Assembly (NCBI RefSeq): GCF_026151205.1
Contig: NC_087079.1
Span: 6,978,169-7,042,168, forward strand
Length of the DNA stretch: 64,000 nt
Origin: Bolinopsis microptera
Taxonomy: Eukaryota > Ctenophora > Tentaculata > Lobata > Bolinopsidae
Direction of reading: 5' to 3'
Part shown: piece by piece, positions 1-11,045 of the stretch
Layout of the letters: each line of letters opens with the position of its first letter
How positions within the stretch are numbered: the stretch's first letter is position 1
Made by a program: the position numbers and the translations under genes
The notes under the pieces: generated by a model
The model's database searches: none
Told to the model about the DNA's origin: nothing
The model's input: the letters and a program-made list of their open reading frames with translations, nothing else

Positions 1-1121
1 AGTAGGAGAGAGGGGTGCAAGGGGTGTTGTGATCTGGAACACCTGGGGAGACAAGGAGTTAAGTGGAGAGAGTTGGTGGTGCAGTAGGAGAGAGGGGTGC
101 AAGGGGTGTTGTGATCTGGAACACCTGGGGAGACAAGGAGTTAAGTGGAGAGAGTTGGTGGTGCAGTAGGAGAGAGGGGTGCAAGGGGTGTTGTGATCTG
201 GAACACCTGGGGAGACAAGGAGTTAAGTGGAGAGTTGGTGGTGCAGTAGGAGAGAGGGGTGCAAGGGGTGTTGTGATCTGGAACACCTGGGGAGACAAGG
301 AGTTAAGTGGAGAGAGTTGGTGGTGCAGTAGGAGAGAGGGGTGCAAGGGGTGTTGTGATCTGGAACACCTGGGGAGACAAGGAGTTAAGTGGAGAGAGTT
401 GGTGGTGCAGTAGGAGAGAGGGGTGCAAGGGGTGTTGTGATCTGGAACACCTGGGGAGACAAGGAGTTAAGTGGAGAGAGTTGGTGGTGCAGTAGGAGAG
501 AGGGGTGCAAGGGGTGTTGTGATCTGGAACACCTGGGGAGACAAGGAGTTAAGTGGAGAGAGTTGGTGGTGCAGTAGGAGAGAGGGGTGCAAGGGGTGTT
601 GTGATCTGGAACACCTGGGGAGACAAGGAGTTAAGTGGAGAGAGTTGGTGGTGCAGTAGGAGAGAGGGGTGCAAGGGGTGTTGTGATCTGGAACACCTGG
701 GGAGACAAGGAGTTAAGTGGAGAGAGTTGGTGGTGCAGTAGGAGAGAGGGGTGCAAGGGGTGTTGTGATCTGGAACACCTGGGGAGACAAGGAGTTAAGT
801 GGAGAGAGTTGGTGGTGCAGTAGGAGAGAGGGGTGCAAGGGGTGTTGTGATCTGGAACACCTGGGGAGACAAGGAGTTAAGTGGAGAGAGTTGGTGGTGC
901 AGTAGGAGAGAGGGGTGCAAGGCAGGGACAAAAGGATTTCGCGGCATGTACGAAATCACGAAATTTTCCATTCTCCGCGACAAATTTTATGTATAGTTTA
1001 ATGTATAGCCTGTTAAATTTCGCGGTACCGCGATTTTTGGCCAAAATAATCGCGAAATCCTTTTGTCCCTGGTGCAAGGGGTGTTGTGATCTGGAACACC
1101 TGGGGAGACAAGGAGTTAAGT
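1..1121. repeat. 82-bp tandem satellite array
   Basis: An 82-bp unit beginning AGTAGGAGAGAGGGGTGCAA repeats head to tail about eleven times and runs off the left edge. Copies are almost identical; the third lacks 4 bp. The last copy is split by a 149-bp element at 923-1071 and resumes at 1072. Short open frames on both strands are repeat artefacts. Confidence 0.97.
923..1071. mobile_element. hAT-type MITE nested in the satellite
   Basis: The 149-bp element has perfect 21-bp terminal inverted repeats starting CAGGGACAAAAGGATTTCGC. It is flanked by a perfect 8-bp duplication, GTGCAAGG, at 915-922 and 1072-1079. The uninterrupted satellite unit carries that 8-mer once, so the empty site is known. 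CAGGG termini with an 8-bp target duplication are typical of the hAT superfamily. There is no coding capacity, so it is non-autonomous. Confidence 0.93.
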
Positions 1122-1262
1122 GGGGGTGTAGGGTGAGATATCATGGACATCAGAGGAAACTTTAGCATTAACTCCATCCAAACAGGTATCATTATACGTA
1201 TTTTTCTAATATTTGCGAGTATCAAACTCAATTGTGAAACATCTAAAAACTGTGAAACCCAC

Positions 1263-1322
1263 CTTTGGAAACGACAGCGGTAACAGTCTTACCTTTGGAA
1301 ACGACAGCGGTGACAGTCTTAC
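1263..1322 (-). repeat. 30-bp duplication spanning a splice donor
   Basis: Plus-strand positions 1263-1292 and 1293-1322 are 30-bp direct copies differing at one base. On the minus strand each copy ends TTTCCAAAG followed by GT (GTAAGA or GTGGGT). The 5' splice site of the gene A exon is therefore present twice, 30 nt apart and in frame. Confidence 0.85.
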
Positions 1323-1480
1323 TCTCACTCATCAGGTCCCCAATGGTATCCAGCCCATCTAGACTGTGGAACTGCCTGTTAGGTGCCTTCTTCTCGTTAC
1401 CGTTCATGTTGTGAACACTGAAACTTCCTGTTCCCCGTCCTGATGTTTTACCCGTGATACTGTTCAGCCTGATCGTTCTC
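1293..1480 (-). CDS. Gene A exon 6 (unknown protein)
   Basis: The minus-strand exon follows the acceptor TCTTTGTTTCAG and ends at AAAG|GTAAGA. It starts with one base that completes a split codon, carries 62 codons and ends with one base (phase 1). The peptide begins RTIRLNSITGKTSGRGTGSF and ends DLMSESKTVTAVVSK; it is basic, then Ser/Thr-rich, with no recognised domain. Its start phase fits the exon at 2586-2675. Use of the second donor at 1262 would add ten residues (a repeat of the KTVTAVVSKG block). The gene continues beyond the left edge, where only satellite is visible. Function unknown. Confidence 0.7.
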
Positions 1481-1490
1481 CTGAAACAAA

Positions 1491-1625
1491 GATACTTAGA
1501 TACTTCTAGATACTTAGATACTTCTAGATACTTAGATACTTAGATACTTAGATACTTAGATATTTAGATACTTCTAGATACTTAGATACTTAGATACACT
1601 CAGATACTTAGATACTTAGATACTT
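1491..1625. repeat. AGATACTT minisatellite
   Basis: An 8-bp unit AGATACTT, with variants TAGATACTTC and TAGATATT, repeats about 17 times just upstream (in gene A sense) of exon 6, inside the intron. Confidence 0.9.
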
Positions 1626-2585
1626 GAGAGTTGTACACTGTAGTGAACGTTTAATTCTGACGTATTGAACGTCCGTTCCATTCATTTTGTAGTGAACGTT
1701 GAAAGATTTTGTTAGAATTTCGAGTTAAACGTTATATTTTTAAGCACATATTGTATAAAAACATACGAATAATTACAAAATAATACGATTTCGTGCCGAC
1801 TTACTGTAGAACTTGTTGATATAATTTATGAATTATCATTTCAACTGGCATGGTAATTCAAAAATTGCAAACGGCAGTTTAACTGGCATAGTAACACAAT
1901 TTAAGCACAAATCAATTAATTTTAATCAAAATTCCCGACGCTGTGCAGTTCATTGGCGGGAATTGGACAATTCTGGTGGATACGGGTCAAGATCTTCCCA
2001 CCCTGAAACACAAGCAGAAGAAGAAGGGCAGTTAGACGACGTACAGTAATAATGAACAAATAATAAACAATTCCCCACCCTAGCCCAGAACAATCCCCCA
2101 CCCTAGCCCAGAACAATCCCCCACTCTAGCCCAGAACATTCCATTACTCAAGCCCAGAATATCATCACAGAAGCCCTTGCTCAGACAAGCAGACCCCCAT
2201 CTCCTAAACTGAGTGTGGACTTCACTAGACAGTAGATTAAAGCAACGTGGACTTCTTATCCTGGACCCGTGAACTAAACCAACTGGGTGAGGACTGAGGA
2301 CTTCACAGGACTAGATCAAGGAAACCCGTGAGAGGGGGTAGAGAGAGGGTCTACTGTGTGAATTAAGGCCGGTCCTAATAATATATCCACATGAGGGAAG
2401 TGAATATGCCGAGGTAAAGATGAAGACCGTTGATGAAATATTATATATTCATTCTACAAAGGTGTGAATTCTGGCACTCAATAAATGCAGAATCCCTGTG
2501 AAAGTAAGAGAGAGATAGTGCTACAGTATTACATTAACGTTCATTAAATATTACATTAAAATATATAACATTAATGATTATTTAC
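1626..2585. other. Gene A intron, no gene seen
   Basis: AT-rich intronic sequence between the exons at 1293-1480 and 2586-2675. The only structure is a 23-25-bp unit (CCACCCTAGCCCAGAACAAT) repeated three to four times at 2071-2152. Confidence 0.5.
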
Positions 2586-2675
2586 CGGAAAGCATTTCGG
2601 AGTTTGTGAGAGGAAAGGTCGAGTAGATTATTCTCCGATCGAGCGATGAAAGGGTACTTCTTCTTCCATGTAGAC
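2586..2675 (-). CDS. Gene A exon 5
   Basis: A 90-nt minus-strand exon with acceptor CATGTCTCCAAG and donor TTTCCG|GTAAAT. It has one leading base, 29 codons and two trailing bases (phase 2). The peptide starts STWKKKYPFIARSENNLLDL and ends SSHKLRNAF. Joined to exon 6 it reads ...KLRNAFRRTIRLNS..., a continuous basic stretch that supports the model. The acceptor region is duplicated at 2852-2879 by an insertion next to the exon. The acceptor pyrimidine tract is only moderate, so the exact 5' edge is less certain than the donor. Confidence 0.6.
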
Positions 2676-2700
2676 CTTGGAGACATGAGTGTTAATAATG

Positions 2701-2731
<31 letters not shown>

Positions 2732-2879
2732 ATGGTATAAAATGGCATAAAACGGCATAAAATGGAGACTTTTTCTATGGAGAAAATTGAAAAACCCTTG
2801 AGTAATTCTCCATTTGTGCCATTTTATGCCATGAATTTTGATTATCGAATTCCTTGGAGACATGACTCGTGTTAATAAT
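2675..2879. mobile_element. Insertion with 30-G run, flanked by 25/28-bp duplication
   Basis: CCTTGGAGACATGA..GTGTTAATAAT occurs at 2675-2699 and, with 3 extra bases, at 2852-2879. Between the copies lie a run of 30 G (2700-2729) and about 120 bp containing inverted copies of ATGGCATAAAA (near 2741 and 2821-2833). It looks like an inserted hairpin element with an unusually long target duplication, or a local duplication. No superfamily can be assigned. It sits at the acceptor of gene A exon 5. Confidence 0.55.
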
Positions 2880-5446
2880 TGATAAAACAAAATAAAAATT
2901 ATAAGTCATTTATCATTACACTAATGATCCTGGCTTAACATAAGTAAATTATCTAACGATTATGACGATGTTATGCGATTATCAAATTTAAAGCGTATTA
3001 CGCCAGACGTCTTGGTGTTGGTTCATGATGATATAGACAAAACAGTCGCTTTATTCCTGAACTTGGGCTACCAACGTTTGGCACCATTACGAAAGAGCGA
3101 AAAAAAACTGACACAGTTTTCGTAATCCTATTATATCGATTCTCAGGTGACAGGTAACTATTTTTGTTGTTACAACATGACTCAAGCCTTGCTACAGACA
3201 GTTTCTGCCTGTGCCAAGAAGAAGTTGTAGTTGTAAAATATGGACCGTGAGACAATACGTTTAATACCCCTGTAATTAACCCTCATCTATACTGCTATAC
3301 ATCTATATTCTATACTGTTGTTATCAAGTTTAACATTATTGTTTAAACACTGTGTACAGGACGTGAGAACGGTTTTTTAGAATGTGTTCATTCGTAGGAA
3401 AGATGTTAGAATATTATCGGGGCTTGATGTTTAATACGTTTGATAGGTCGATCTAGGCTAAGAATAACGAATTGGTTGTCAAGGATTACCTCAAAGTTTT
3501 ATGGAACTAGAACCCTGGAAGTGCTTATTTAATTAAAAAATTATATATAATATACAACTATACAATATACATAGTTCTCTGATGAAACAGTATGCACAAA
3601 CGACGAGAGGACACACGCAAGTGCCAACAACCTCGAGGAAATAAATTGAGATCAAAATTGTCAACTCAGAACTTCATCAAAATGTCAAAATTTCCTGTCA
3701 CTTATTTAAAGCAACCACAGTAATTGAACTAGAAGAAATGGGGGAGAGTTATTAATACTTTAATATTACCGGTTGACATATCCCCCATCAAGTTTCTTGG
3801 TTCAGGAATTGTCTATTAGTTATAATGTAAGTAAGGAACACTGTATATATAACGGAGATGGTGACGTGTCTACTATTTTGTTTTTTGTTGTGTTTTTTAA
3901 TAGATTTAATTGTTTAAATTATGACGGACCAGCTGTCGTTGTGCCGTCACGAAAATTATGACGTTTTTTACCGAATACTTTGACGGCAATAAATGGCAAG
4001 AGTGAAACAAATATATTGTACATGTACTAAATATGGCAATTGCATGGTATCAACGGCAAAAATAGCATAATATATAATATATGCCATTTTTACCGTTGAT
4101 GAAATTGCCATTTTCACTATCTAAATTTTCTTGCAAAATTCTGGATTTTACATATTTTATAGGATACAAAACATGCATTTTGGATAACCAAAAATTGAGT
4201 TTAGTTCGGATCAGGTTAAGCAATTATTTTCTGGTTCTATCGTTCCCCACTTTAGCCACTCCCTCAGTGGCTAAACTCCAACATCTCACGGATAAACGAC
4301 AAAAATTGGCAATTCTATTCTAAATTAGATTCAGTGCGTGGTTGAAACAGATGTTCAGATTTTCTAAATTGGAATTATGTTGGAGCGACATGCATCTGGA
4401 CTATTGTCCCCTCATCCCTTCTTAATTCGTGCTGTTTGAAACTTGGGGAATGAAATTATAATAATGATGATATCATCAAGGTATGAGGGCGGGGCGAGAA
4501 AGATTGGATCTCAAAATAACCACAGTCCCGTACTGAAACGTCATGTCATCACATCATGTCAAAATAATTAGTGTGCACCCTAGAGAGATTGCATGATCAT
4601 AAGATTACATATTTCGAATGATGCTGTCCGCCCTGTCTACCCTGCAGATAACATAAGTCCAACAGAAAGACCGTACAAATTTAAAATTGTGGTTAGAAAA
4701 ATTATCAGTCTCCTCCAAAAACTGAGATAAGGAAATTTGTGTTTGCTGAAAATAGACTTGAATAGAAAAGCACATTAAAACTGTGACTGAGTAAAATAGC
4801 TACACAGTACGACGGGGGTATAAGCGTATTAAAACTGCAGTGTTTGTAAGTTTCTAGAGCAGGTAAGGTGTCCCAGTTCGCATCCCCCAATCAATGCAGA
4901 GCATTGTGACACCACGTGACACCAACCAGCCAATCACAGGGCTGGTATCCCGGATCTTTGCTTTACAAGGCATAATCAACCCGAGGTCGCACACATAATA
5001 TAAAGAAAGCTGCACAGCTGATCACGTGATGTTAGAAAAAAGAGAAGATTCGCGGACTTGTTCTACATTTTACTACAGCTCATCCCAGGGTGGAGGGGGC
5101 GGAGGGGGCAGAGGGTGGGGCAGGACCGAAGTGAGATTTGTTGAAATCTATTTCCGGGATTGCTGTGGGGGATGATGAATCCAAGTTGTCAGCTAAATAT
5201 ATTTTTGACAAGTTGCGCCGGTTGAAACTTATTTTTATTAAATTTGATGCTTCCAATCCGAGCAATCATGCCTTTTCAGGGGACAAATTCAAAGTAAAGA
5301 CGTGTGAAATGGCAGGTTTTGCTGTTTATATACGATCAGCACTAGAACTGAAAATACAATTTCCGAGGAAAAGTACTATAATATCACGGTTTCGAAAAGA
5401 CGGGCACTACTACGATATTACATACAATCTCCATTACTAACAGAGC
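2880..5446. other. Gene A large intron, first part
   Basis: This is the 3'-most part of the 16-kb intron between exons 4 and 5. It is AT-rich, with no exon supported on either strand. It holds a 40-bp-arm inverted repeat at 4032-4111 and E-box motifs near 4904 and 5023. A short plus-strand open frame at 5138-5440 has no ATG and no recognisable product. Confidence 0.5.
4032..4111. repeat. Imperfect inverted repeat (hairpin)
   Basis: ATGGCAATTGCATGG..ATCAACGGCAAAAATAGCAT is followed within about 10 bp by its inverted copy ATGCCATTTTTACCGTTGAT..GAAATTGCCAT. The arms are roughly 35 bp with a few mismatches and one gap, around an AT-rich centre. It may be a tiny fold-back element; no target duplication was found. 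Confidence 0.65.
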
Positions 5447-6024
5447 CTGCAGCTAGAGGTACTGCAGCTAGAGGTACTGCAGCTAGAGGTACTGCAGCTA
5501 GAGGTACTGCAGCTAGAGGTACTGCAGCTAGAGGTACTGCAGCTAGAGGTACTGCAGCTAGAGGTACTGCAGCTAGAGGTACTGCAGCTAGAGGTACTGC
5601 AGCTAGAGGTACTGCAGCTAGAGGTACTGCAGCTAGAGGTACTGCAGCTAGAGGTACTGCAGCTAGAGGTACTGCAGCTAGAGGTACTGCAGCTAGAGGT
5701 ACTGCAGCTAGAGGTACTGCAGCTAGAGGTACTGCAGCTAGAGGTACTGCAGCTAGAGGTACTGCAGCTAGAGGTACTGCAGCTAGAGGTACTGCAGCTA
5801 GAGGTACTGCAGCTAGAGGTACTGCAGCTAGAGGTACTGCAGCTAGAGGTACTGCAGCTAGAGGTACTGCAGCTAGAGGTACTGCAGCTAGAGGTACTGC
5901 AGCTAGAGGTACTGCAGCTAGAGGTACTGCAGCTAGAGGTACTGCAGCTAGAGGTACTGCAGCTAGAGGTACTGCAGCTAGAGGTACTGCAGCTAGAGGT
6001 ACTGCAGCTAGAGGTACTGCAGCT
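5447..6024. repeat. 15-bp minisatellite, about 38 identical copies
   Basis: The unit ACTGCAGCTAGAGGT repeats about 38 times without visible divergence over 578 bp. Because 15 is a multiple of 3, the minus strand reads as an open Ala-Ala-Val-Pro-Leu repeat (222 codons at 5418-6086). The array lies in a gene A intron and the flanks do not look coding, so a gene is not supported. The homogeneity implies recent expansion. Confidence 0.95.
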
Positions 6025-6318
6025 GCTGGGGGTGTAACAGCTTTCTTCTGACCAATGATAAGATATTTGATATATGTTGGGATCAAAGCTAATGCGGTTT
6101 AGTTACAATCAAAACTTCCTTTTAGTAGCTTAAAATATGAAGATTTCTAAAATAGCAAATTATGAATGTTTTACTTTTTATAGAGGAAGTCACCAGCTTG
6201 GTTTAATTAATGTGGCTCTTACTCCAACGTATCCCTATCAGATTGAAAGGCAACTACAACATACTCTTGAAAGGGAACTACAACATTTATTTGTTTAAAC
6301 TAATAATAACCATTAATA

Positions 6319-6720
6319 GGGGGGGGGGGGGCAAGTGAATATTTGTAGATATTTGTAGATTAATGTAGAATGGATAATCCACGAAAAAAGTGGATGACAT
6401 TCTACAAATTTATACATTTATCTCCAAAAATTCAGTAGAATTTCTGGGCACATATTTGAGATTACATTTTTTGTAGATAAATGTAGATATTTGTAGATTA
6501 TTGTCAATGGATAATTCACGAAAATTCTACAAATTCTACAAATTTATACATTTATCTCCAAAAATTCAGTAGAATTTCTGGGCACATATTTGAGATATAC
6601 ATTTTTTGTAGATAAATGTAGATATTTGTAGATTATTGTAATGGATAATTTACGAAAAAAGTGGATGACATTATCCAAATATCTACAAATATCCACTTGG
6701 CCCCCCCCCCCCCCTCCCCC
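6319..6720. mobile_element. MITE with polyG/polyC termini
   Basis: This 402-bp element begins with 13 G and ends with a 20-bp C-rich run broken by one T. The next bases form inverted repeats: CAAGTGAATATTTGTAGATA on the left against CCAAGTGGATATTTGTAGAT read inward from the right. It is flanked by TTAATA at 6313-6318 and 6721-6726, a likely 6-bp target duplication (7 bp if the shared G counts). Internally a block of about 130 bp (ATTTATACATTTATCTCCAA...) is duplicated at roughly 6408 and 6541. No coding capacity; superfamily not assignable by eye. Confidence 0.85.
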
Positions 6721-6726
6721 TTAATA

Positions 6727-7710
6727 GTATCACCCTACTTCTAACACAAGTACCACTAACAGTTATTTAGAATATATATTCGCATATATCCACACTATAT
6801 TTACATTACACGTTCAACGTGATATCATTATCAGTGCAGTGTGTACAACACCAACTACACCGATCAATTGCCAATCTGCGAAACATTTTGATTATTATTA
6901 TCACTTCGAGATGGCAGGGCCTACTCTCATGCTGTCTATAATAGGTGTATAATTACCACTAACAGTTCCATTGAGGATAGCATGTGTACCGTAGGTAGGT
7001 TCATAAAACCAAAACATATCCAAATAATTTTTGAACAAAGCTTATCTGACGTTCATTCAAAGGCTAAATAATAACCACACAAACTTTCAAGTTCCAATTC
7101 CACCGGGGAAGATCACATGCCACGCCCATATTGTTCACATGGCATGTGTATCAGAAGACCAAGTCGCAAACACAGTGTTAAAATAATATCAGCTGTTTCT
7201 AGCTAATCTGTTCTACTTTTCTGAGGAAGATGCCGAAATTACCGTTGAATAAACGCCAAGTTTATACATAATTAGGTTATTTGGAATAGTTATAGTATTG
7301 ACATACATATTTCTGTAGGTCGCTAGGTTACTAGGTAGTAGGTCCGATCAATATTACGATTGAAGAAGACAGTGTTGTAATGTTGTTGGCAAAAGCGAAT
7401 GTGTTGAGTGCAAACATCATACTTTACCTTTAAACCCTGGCAGAGATCTGGTAACTTGCAAGTTAGAGTACAAACTCTGTTGAAAGCTCCGAGGGTTTTA
7501 CTATGGTTTTAATTCCGACCTGATTACACCAAGTATTCCGACCTGATTACACCAAGTGACCAAGTATTTGAAGCCACATAGAGCCTGGTAGCTGCTCCAA
7601 ATTACTTCAAAGAACGTGCCAACCACGTCATCTGCTAGTGTTACATCTTACATCTTATTATTGCTGGAATCGTGCAGCAATAAAACCTGCACACTAACCA
7701 TCTCCAGCCA
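6727..7710. other. Gene A large intron, no gene seen
   Basis: Unremarkable AT-rich intronic DNA. The only repeat seen is a 22-bp direct duplication (ATTCCGACCTGATTACACCA) at 7511-7556. Confidence 0.45.
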
Positions 7711-7807
7711 TTACGTATACATTACGTATACATTACGTATACATTACGTATACATTACGTATACATTACGTATACATTACGTATACATTACGTATACATT
7801 ACGTATA
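7711..7807. repeat. 11-bp minisatellite ATTACGTATAC
   Basis: ATTACGTATAC repeats about nine times. Each unit contains the palindrome GTATAC and the near-palindrome TACGTA, so the array can fold on itself. Confidence 0.93.
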
Positions 7808-10119
7808 ATGATCGGCTATGATCGCGTATAAACGGACACGGAACAGTCTGAAAGAAGTGCCGAAGCCGCGGAAGACTCCGTCCCTACTGACTTTCAGCTG
7901 TCCCCTATCGGCTGAAACCTACCACGTGACAGCTCTAATATTGGATGAAACCTACCACGTGACCACAATGCAGCGGGAGTACAGATAGATCTACAGATAG
8001 AGTACAGTTGGAATCAGTTCTAAGCTAGATAGACCTAGGTACGGAGAACACAAGTAGACAGACTCTTTGAGCGCTGGTAGGGCTACAAAAACGGGACACA
8101 AGTTCATGTCTCAAACGCAGACTATTAGCTTTGTGGTTTGCCTTTGTGGTGCTTTACATGGTGTAATCCTGTCTTTGAGTAGAGAAAAGGAGAATTTCCT
8201 TAAGGAAATTCATTATTCAGTTAATTGGATAGTTCCATGATACATGTATAAGTTAGAAAGTTACAGTAATGTTAATAACTTATCGCTAATGCAAATTACT
8301 ACCATAATACTGAAGTAGTGTGGAATTCTAAGCGTTAAGGCTTTATAGGCTCAGTAGTAAATATTTAACAACGAAACCTCAAAGTCAATACTATAAAATA
8401 GAGCATAACATTTCATCTGCCTTACTTTAAGATATTTTTGGATATATCTCATAAAGTGAGGGACACAGTACCATCTCAATGAGATACGCTACAACCACCT
8501 GACAGACCTGTTGACGCCAGCAAGACTGCGTAACGTTAAGTCGGGGGACCCGTTACATTCTCAACTCCCTAGTCATTATTTGGTGGCCCCCCCCCCCCCC
8601 CCCTTTGGGGCACCCATCCCAGCTTTGGTGGACCCCCCCCCCCCCCCCCCCCCCCCCCCCTTTGGGGCACCCCTCCCAGGTTTTGTCAATAAAAGCAGGG
8701 AGAACACGTCATGTTGACAGGCACCTAACATTTTACTGCTCACCCCGTATACTAAGTACTTGACACCCTATATTTTACGTTGACATGTGCAAATAATGAC
8801 CATTTTATTAGGTACTTTATGAGCCCTAGCCCCTAATGAACCACAATTATTGATGTCATGGCACAATGGAATGGTGGTGTATTCTAGAGCTGAATTCTAC
8901 TGAGATTTTTTAATAAATCTACTTCGTACGGTGACTGAGTATGATTCTCAATATCATGCATTGCATAATAGTCCGATAATAAGCTAATGTTACCACGATT
9001 CTTTATCTCGATGCCAACACTAGTGTTCACTATTAATTTATAACAATCGCTAGGATAGAAGCCTTTGTTAGATTATTTTTATTCGAGTTTACCGGTGGTC
9101 AATACTCAGTGTCATAGTTTTATATAAACTAAAAAATAGAGCCATTTAATTTTCAAGAAGCTGTGCAGGACTGGTCCACTCAGTTCAAATCAGCTCAAGT
9201 AGCTCGCAAGCTGCCATAAATTATCAAGATTTCCTTGGACAATTCCGGTAAATAAATTAATATCAAAATACCTAACATGACAATTCAGGTAAATGCCCAC
9301 AAAATATCAAGAATAACCACCACTGGAATACTTGGGATACCATAAAGCACGCAGAATCTAAATTTAAACGACAGAACGTAACATCTTGTGAACTCTGGGG
9401 AGCAACACTCTCTTACAACAACTAAAAGCACAGCAAACTACACAGCTCAAGTATTCAAGTGGTCAGTGCAGTAGATCGGCCGCTTCGTGGGTCAGCTCCC
9501 AGCTCGATTGAACAAACCCGAGCATCACGGATATCACGCATCAAATGAAGATTTCACCCCTAAAGCAGTTCCTTAAAGTGACACCTCGTTGACATATTAC
9601 AGTTATATTTCGCAAGAGACGTTTCAACCAAAACCATATAAGGTACTGGAACAAGCCTGCCGACTCTTGCCCAAAGCGATGAATTTAACCGCTCAGCCGT
9701 GCATCACAGTCTTTATCTTCCCTAATTGCTAAGCTACAAACGTTTTGATCTCCTTAACTAAATCTAAAGGATACTGGTTGGTGACGCACACAAAATAAAA
9801 TACTGACGACAATATAAACTGTACTGTGAGAACTTTAATCCCGGGATTCCCGCACGATCGAGACACCAAAACCATATTATTACGAAAAACGGAGAATCTC
9901 GACACAAAAGAGGTCTGAGAGGTTTAAAGTAAATAGACGCACTGCTCAGTGCTCTTAATGGTGATTGGTTAGTCACTCAAAGTTCAAACGGTAAAATATA
10001 TCTACTAGTTCACGGGCTTCTGTATAGTTTATTAGAAATTTGGAACCAAAGAAATTGAACGCAGTACAAACATTAAGGGAGAAAACAAGAGGCCACTCTT
10101 TAAGTGGCCGCTTGACAGC
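7808..10119. other. Gene A large intron, no gene seen
   Basis: AT-rich DNA with two CCACGTGAC E-boxes near 7923 and 7951 in a 22-bp duplicated context (GAAACCTACCACGTGAC). No exon with matching splice signals was found on either strand. Confidence 0.45.
8585..8692. repeat. Duplicated C-tract unit
   Basis: A unit of roughly 50 bp (GGTGG, a C run of 15-27, then TTTGGGGCACCC and TCCCAG) occurs twice in tandem. The C runs differ in length. Open frames rich in proline here are artefacts. Confidence 0.85.
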
Positions 10120-10180
10120 AGTTAACCAATCAGCTTTCAGTAAATATTGACCAATCAAAACTCATAATGACGTCACGTGT
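10120..10180. promoter_or_regulatory. CCAAT / CRE / E-box cluster
   Basis: Two CCAATCA motifs (10126-10132 and 10151-10157) lie just upstream of TGACGTCA (10168-10175), which overlaps TCACGTGTC. These match NF-Y and CRE/bZIP or bHLH-zip sites. It sits inside gene A's large intron, so it could be an internal promoter or enhancer. No nearby first exon was identified. Confidence 0.4.
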
Positions 10181-10364
10181 CACAACAAATATGGTTCACC
10201 ACCCCACCCCTATCCAAATCTACAAAAACTTGGAGAAAACAACCTACTAATCTGTTAGAATGCCAAATACCAACATAAAGCCTCTGTTCAGAATGTTAGT
10301 TATTTAGTTTTAGCGAGCTAATTATAGCTCACTCGCTTTTAGAGTTATTCATTAAATCAGTCAC

Positions 10365-10490
10365 TGACTGGCACGTGGGCATCATGTGTGAAGCACTACT
10401 CCATTCTGATTGGCTACCTCGCGAGCACGTGGGCGATTCCAGCGTTTTGATTGGTTGAGCAGACTTTCCGGCGTGATATTCCACGTGGAG
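10365..10490. promoter_or_regulatory. E-box / CCAAT cluster
   Basis: Three CACGTG E-boxes (near 10371, 10425 and 10481) are interleaved with two ATTGG motifs in TGATTGGCT and TGATTGGTT, plus TTCCGG. The composition resembles the clusters at 57.3 and 63.6 kb, which sit in front of candidate genes. No first exon was found beside this one. Confidence 0.4.
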
Positions 10491-11045
10491 GGTAATAAAC
10501 AAGATTACAAGTTGTATTATTAATGTTATTTATAAAGGAGCAGATACAAGTACTTACAATGTACTTACAGTGCAGTTATACTTACAGTGCAGTTATACTT
10601 ACAGTTATACTGGTCGTGTTAACTGTTAAATAGTCTAGTCACTGTATCTCTAACTATAACTTATATTGACTAGACACTATATTATAATATAATATATTAT
10701 ACATATTATATTATATTATAATATACTAATTATACTGAGTAGTTTAATATTAGTCTGAAGAGTGATAAATAGTAACAGTAACAAGTGACAGTGTCGTGCA
10801 GGATCTCAACTGTAACCGACGTCACACGGTCATAACACTGACAACTTGTAAATTGTTAACAGTAATATTATGATAGTTAATGATATTCACGTTTAGAGGT
10901 TTAGAGGGGCGCAATGTTTTATATTTATTAAACCTCGCCCCTCCCATATATATATTCTATCCCGCACCTAAGTGTTGAATGAATGGAGGAATTGTTAAAA
11001 AAAGTTTGAGAGGAATGATCAACCTTGCACAATAACTGGTATTAT

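Noticed and set aside
5138-5440. 100-codon plus-strand frame (ISGIAVGDDESKLSAKYIFD...)
   Set aside because: Starts at TTG, has no splice support or recognised family, and runs into a minisatellite.
5418-6086. 222-codon minus-strand frame of AAVPL repeats as a gene
   Set aside because: The frame is open only because the 15-bp unit is a multiple of three; flanks lack splice or promoter signals.
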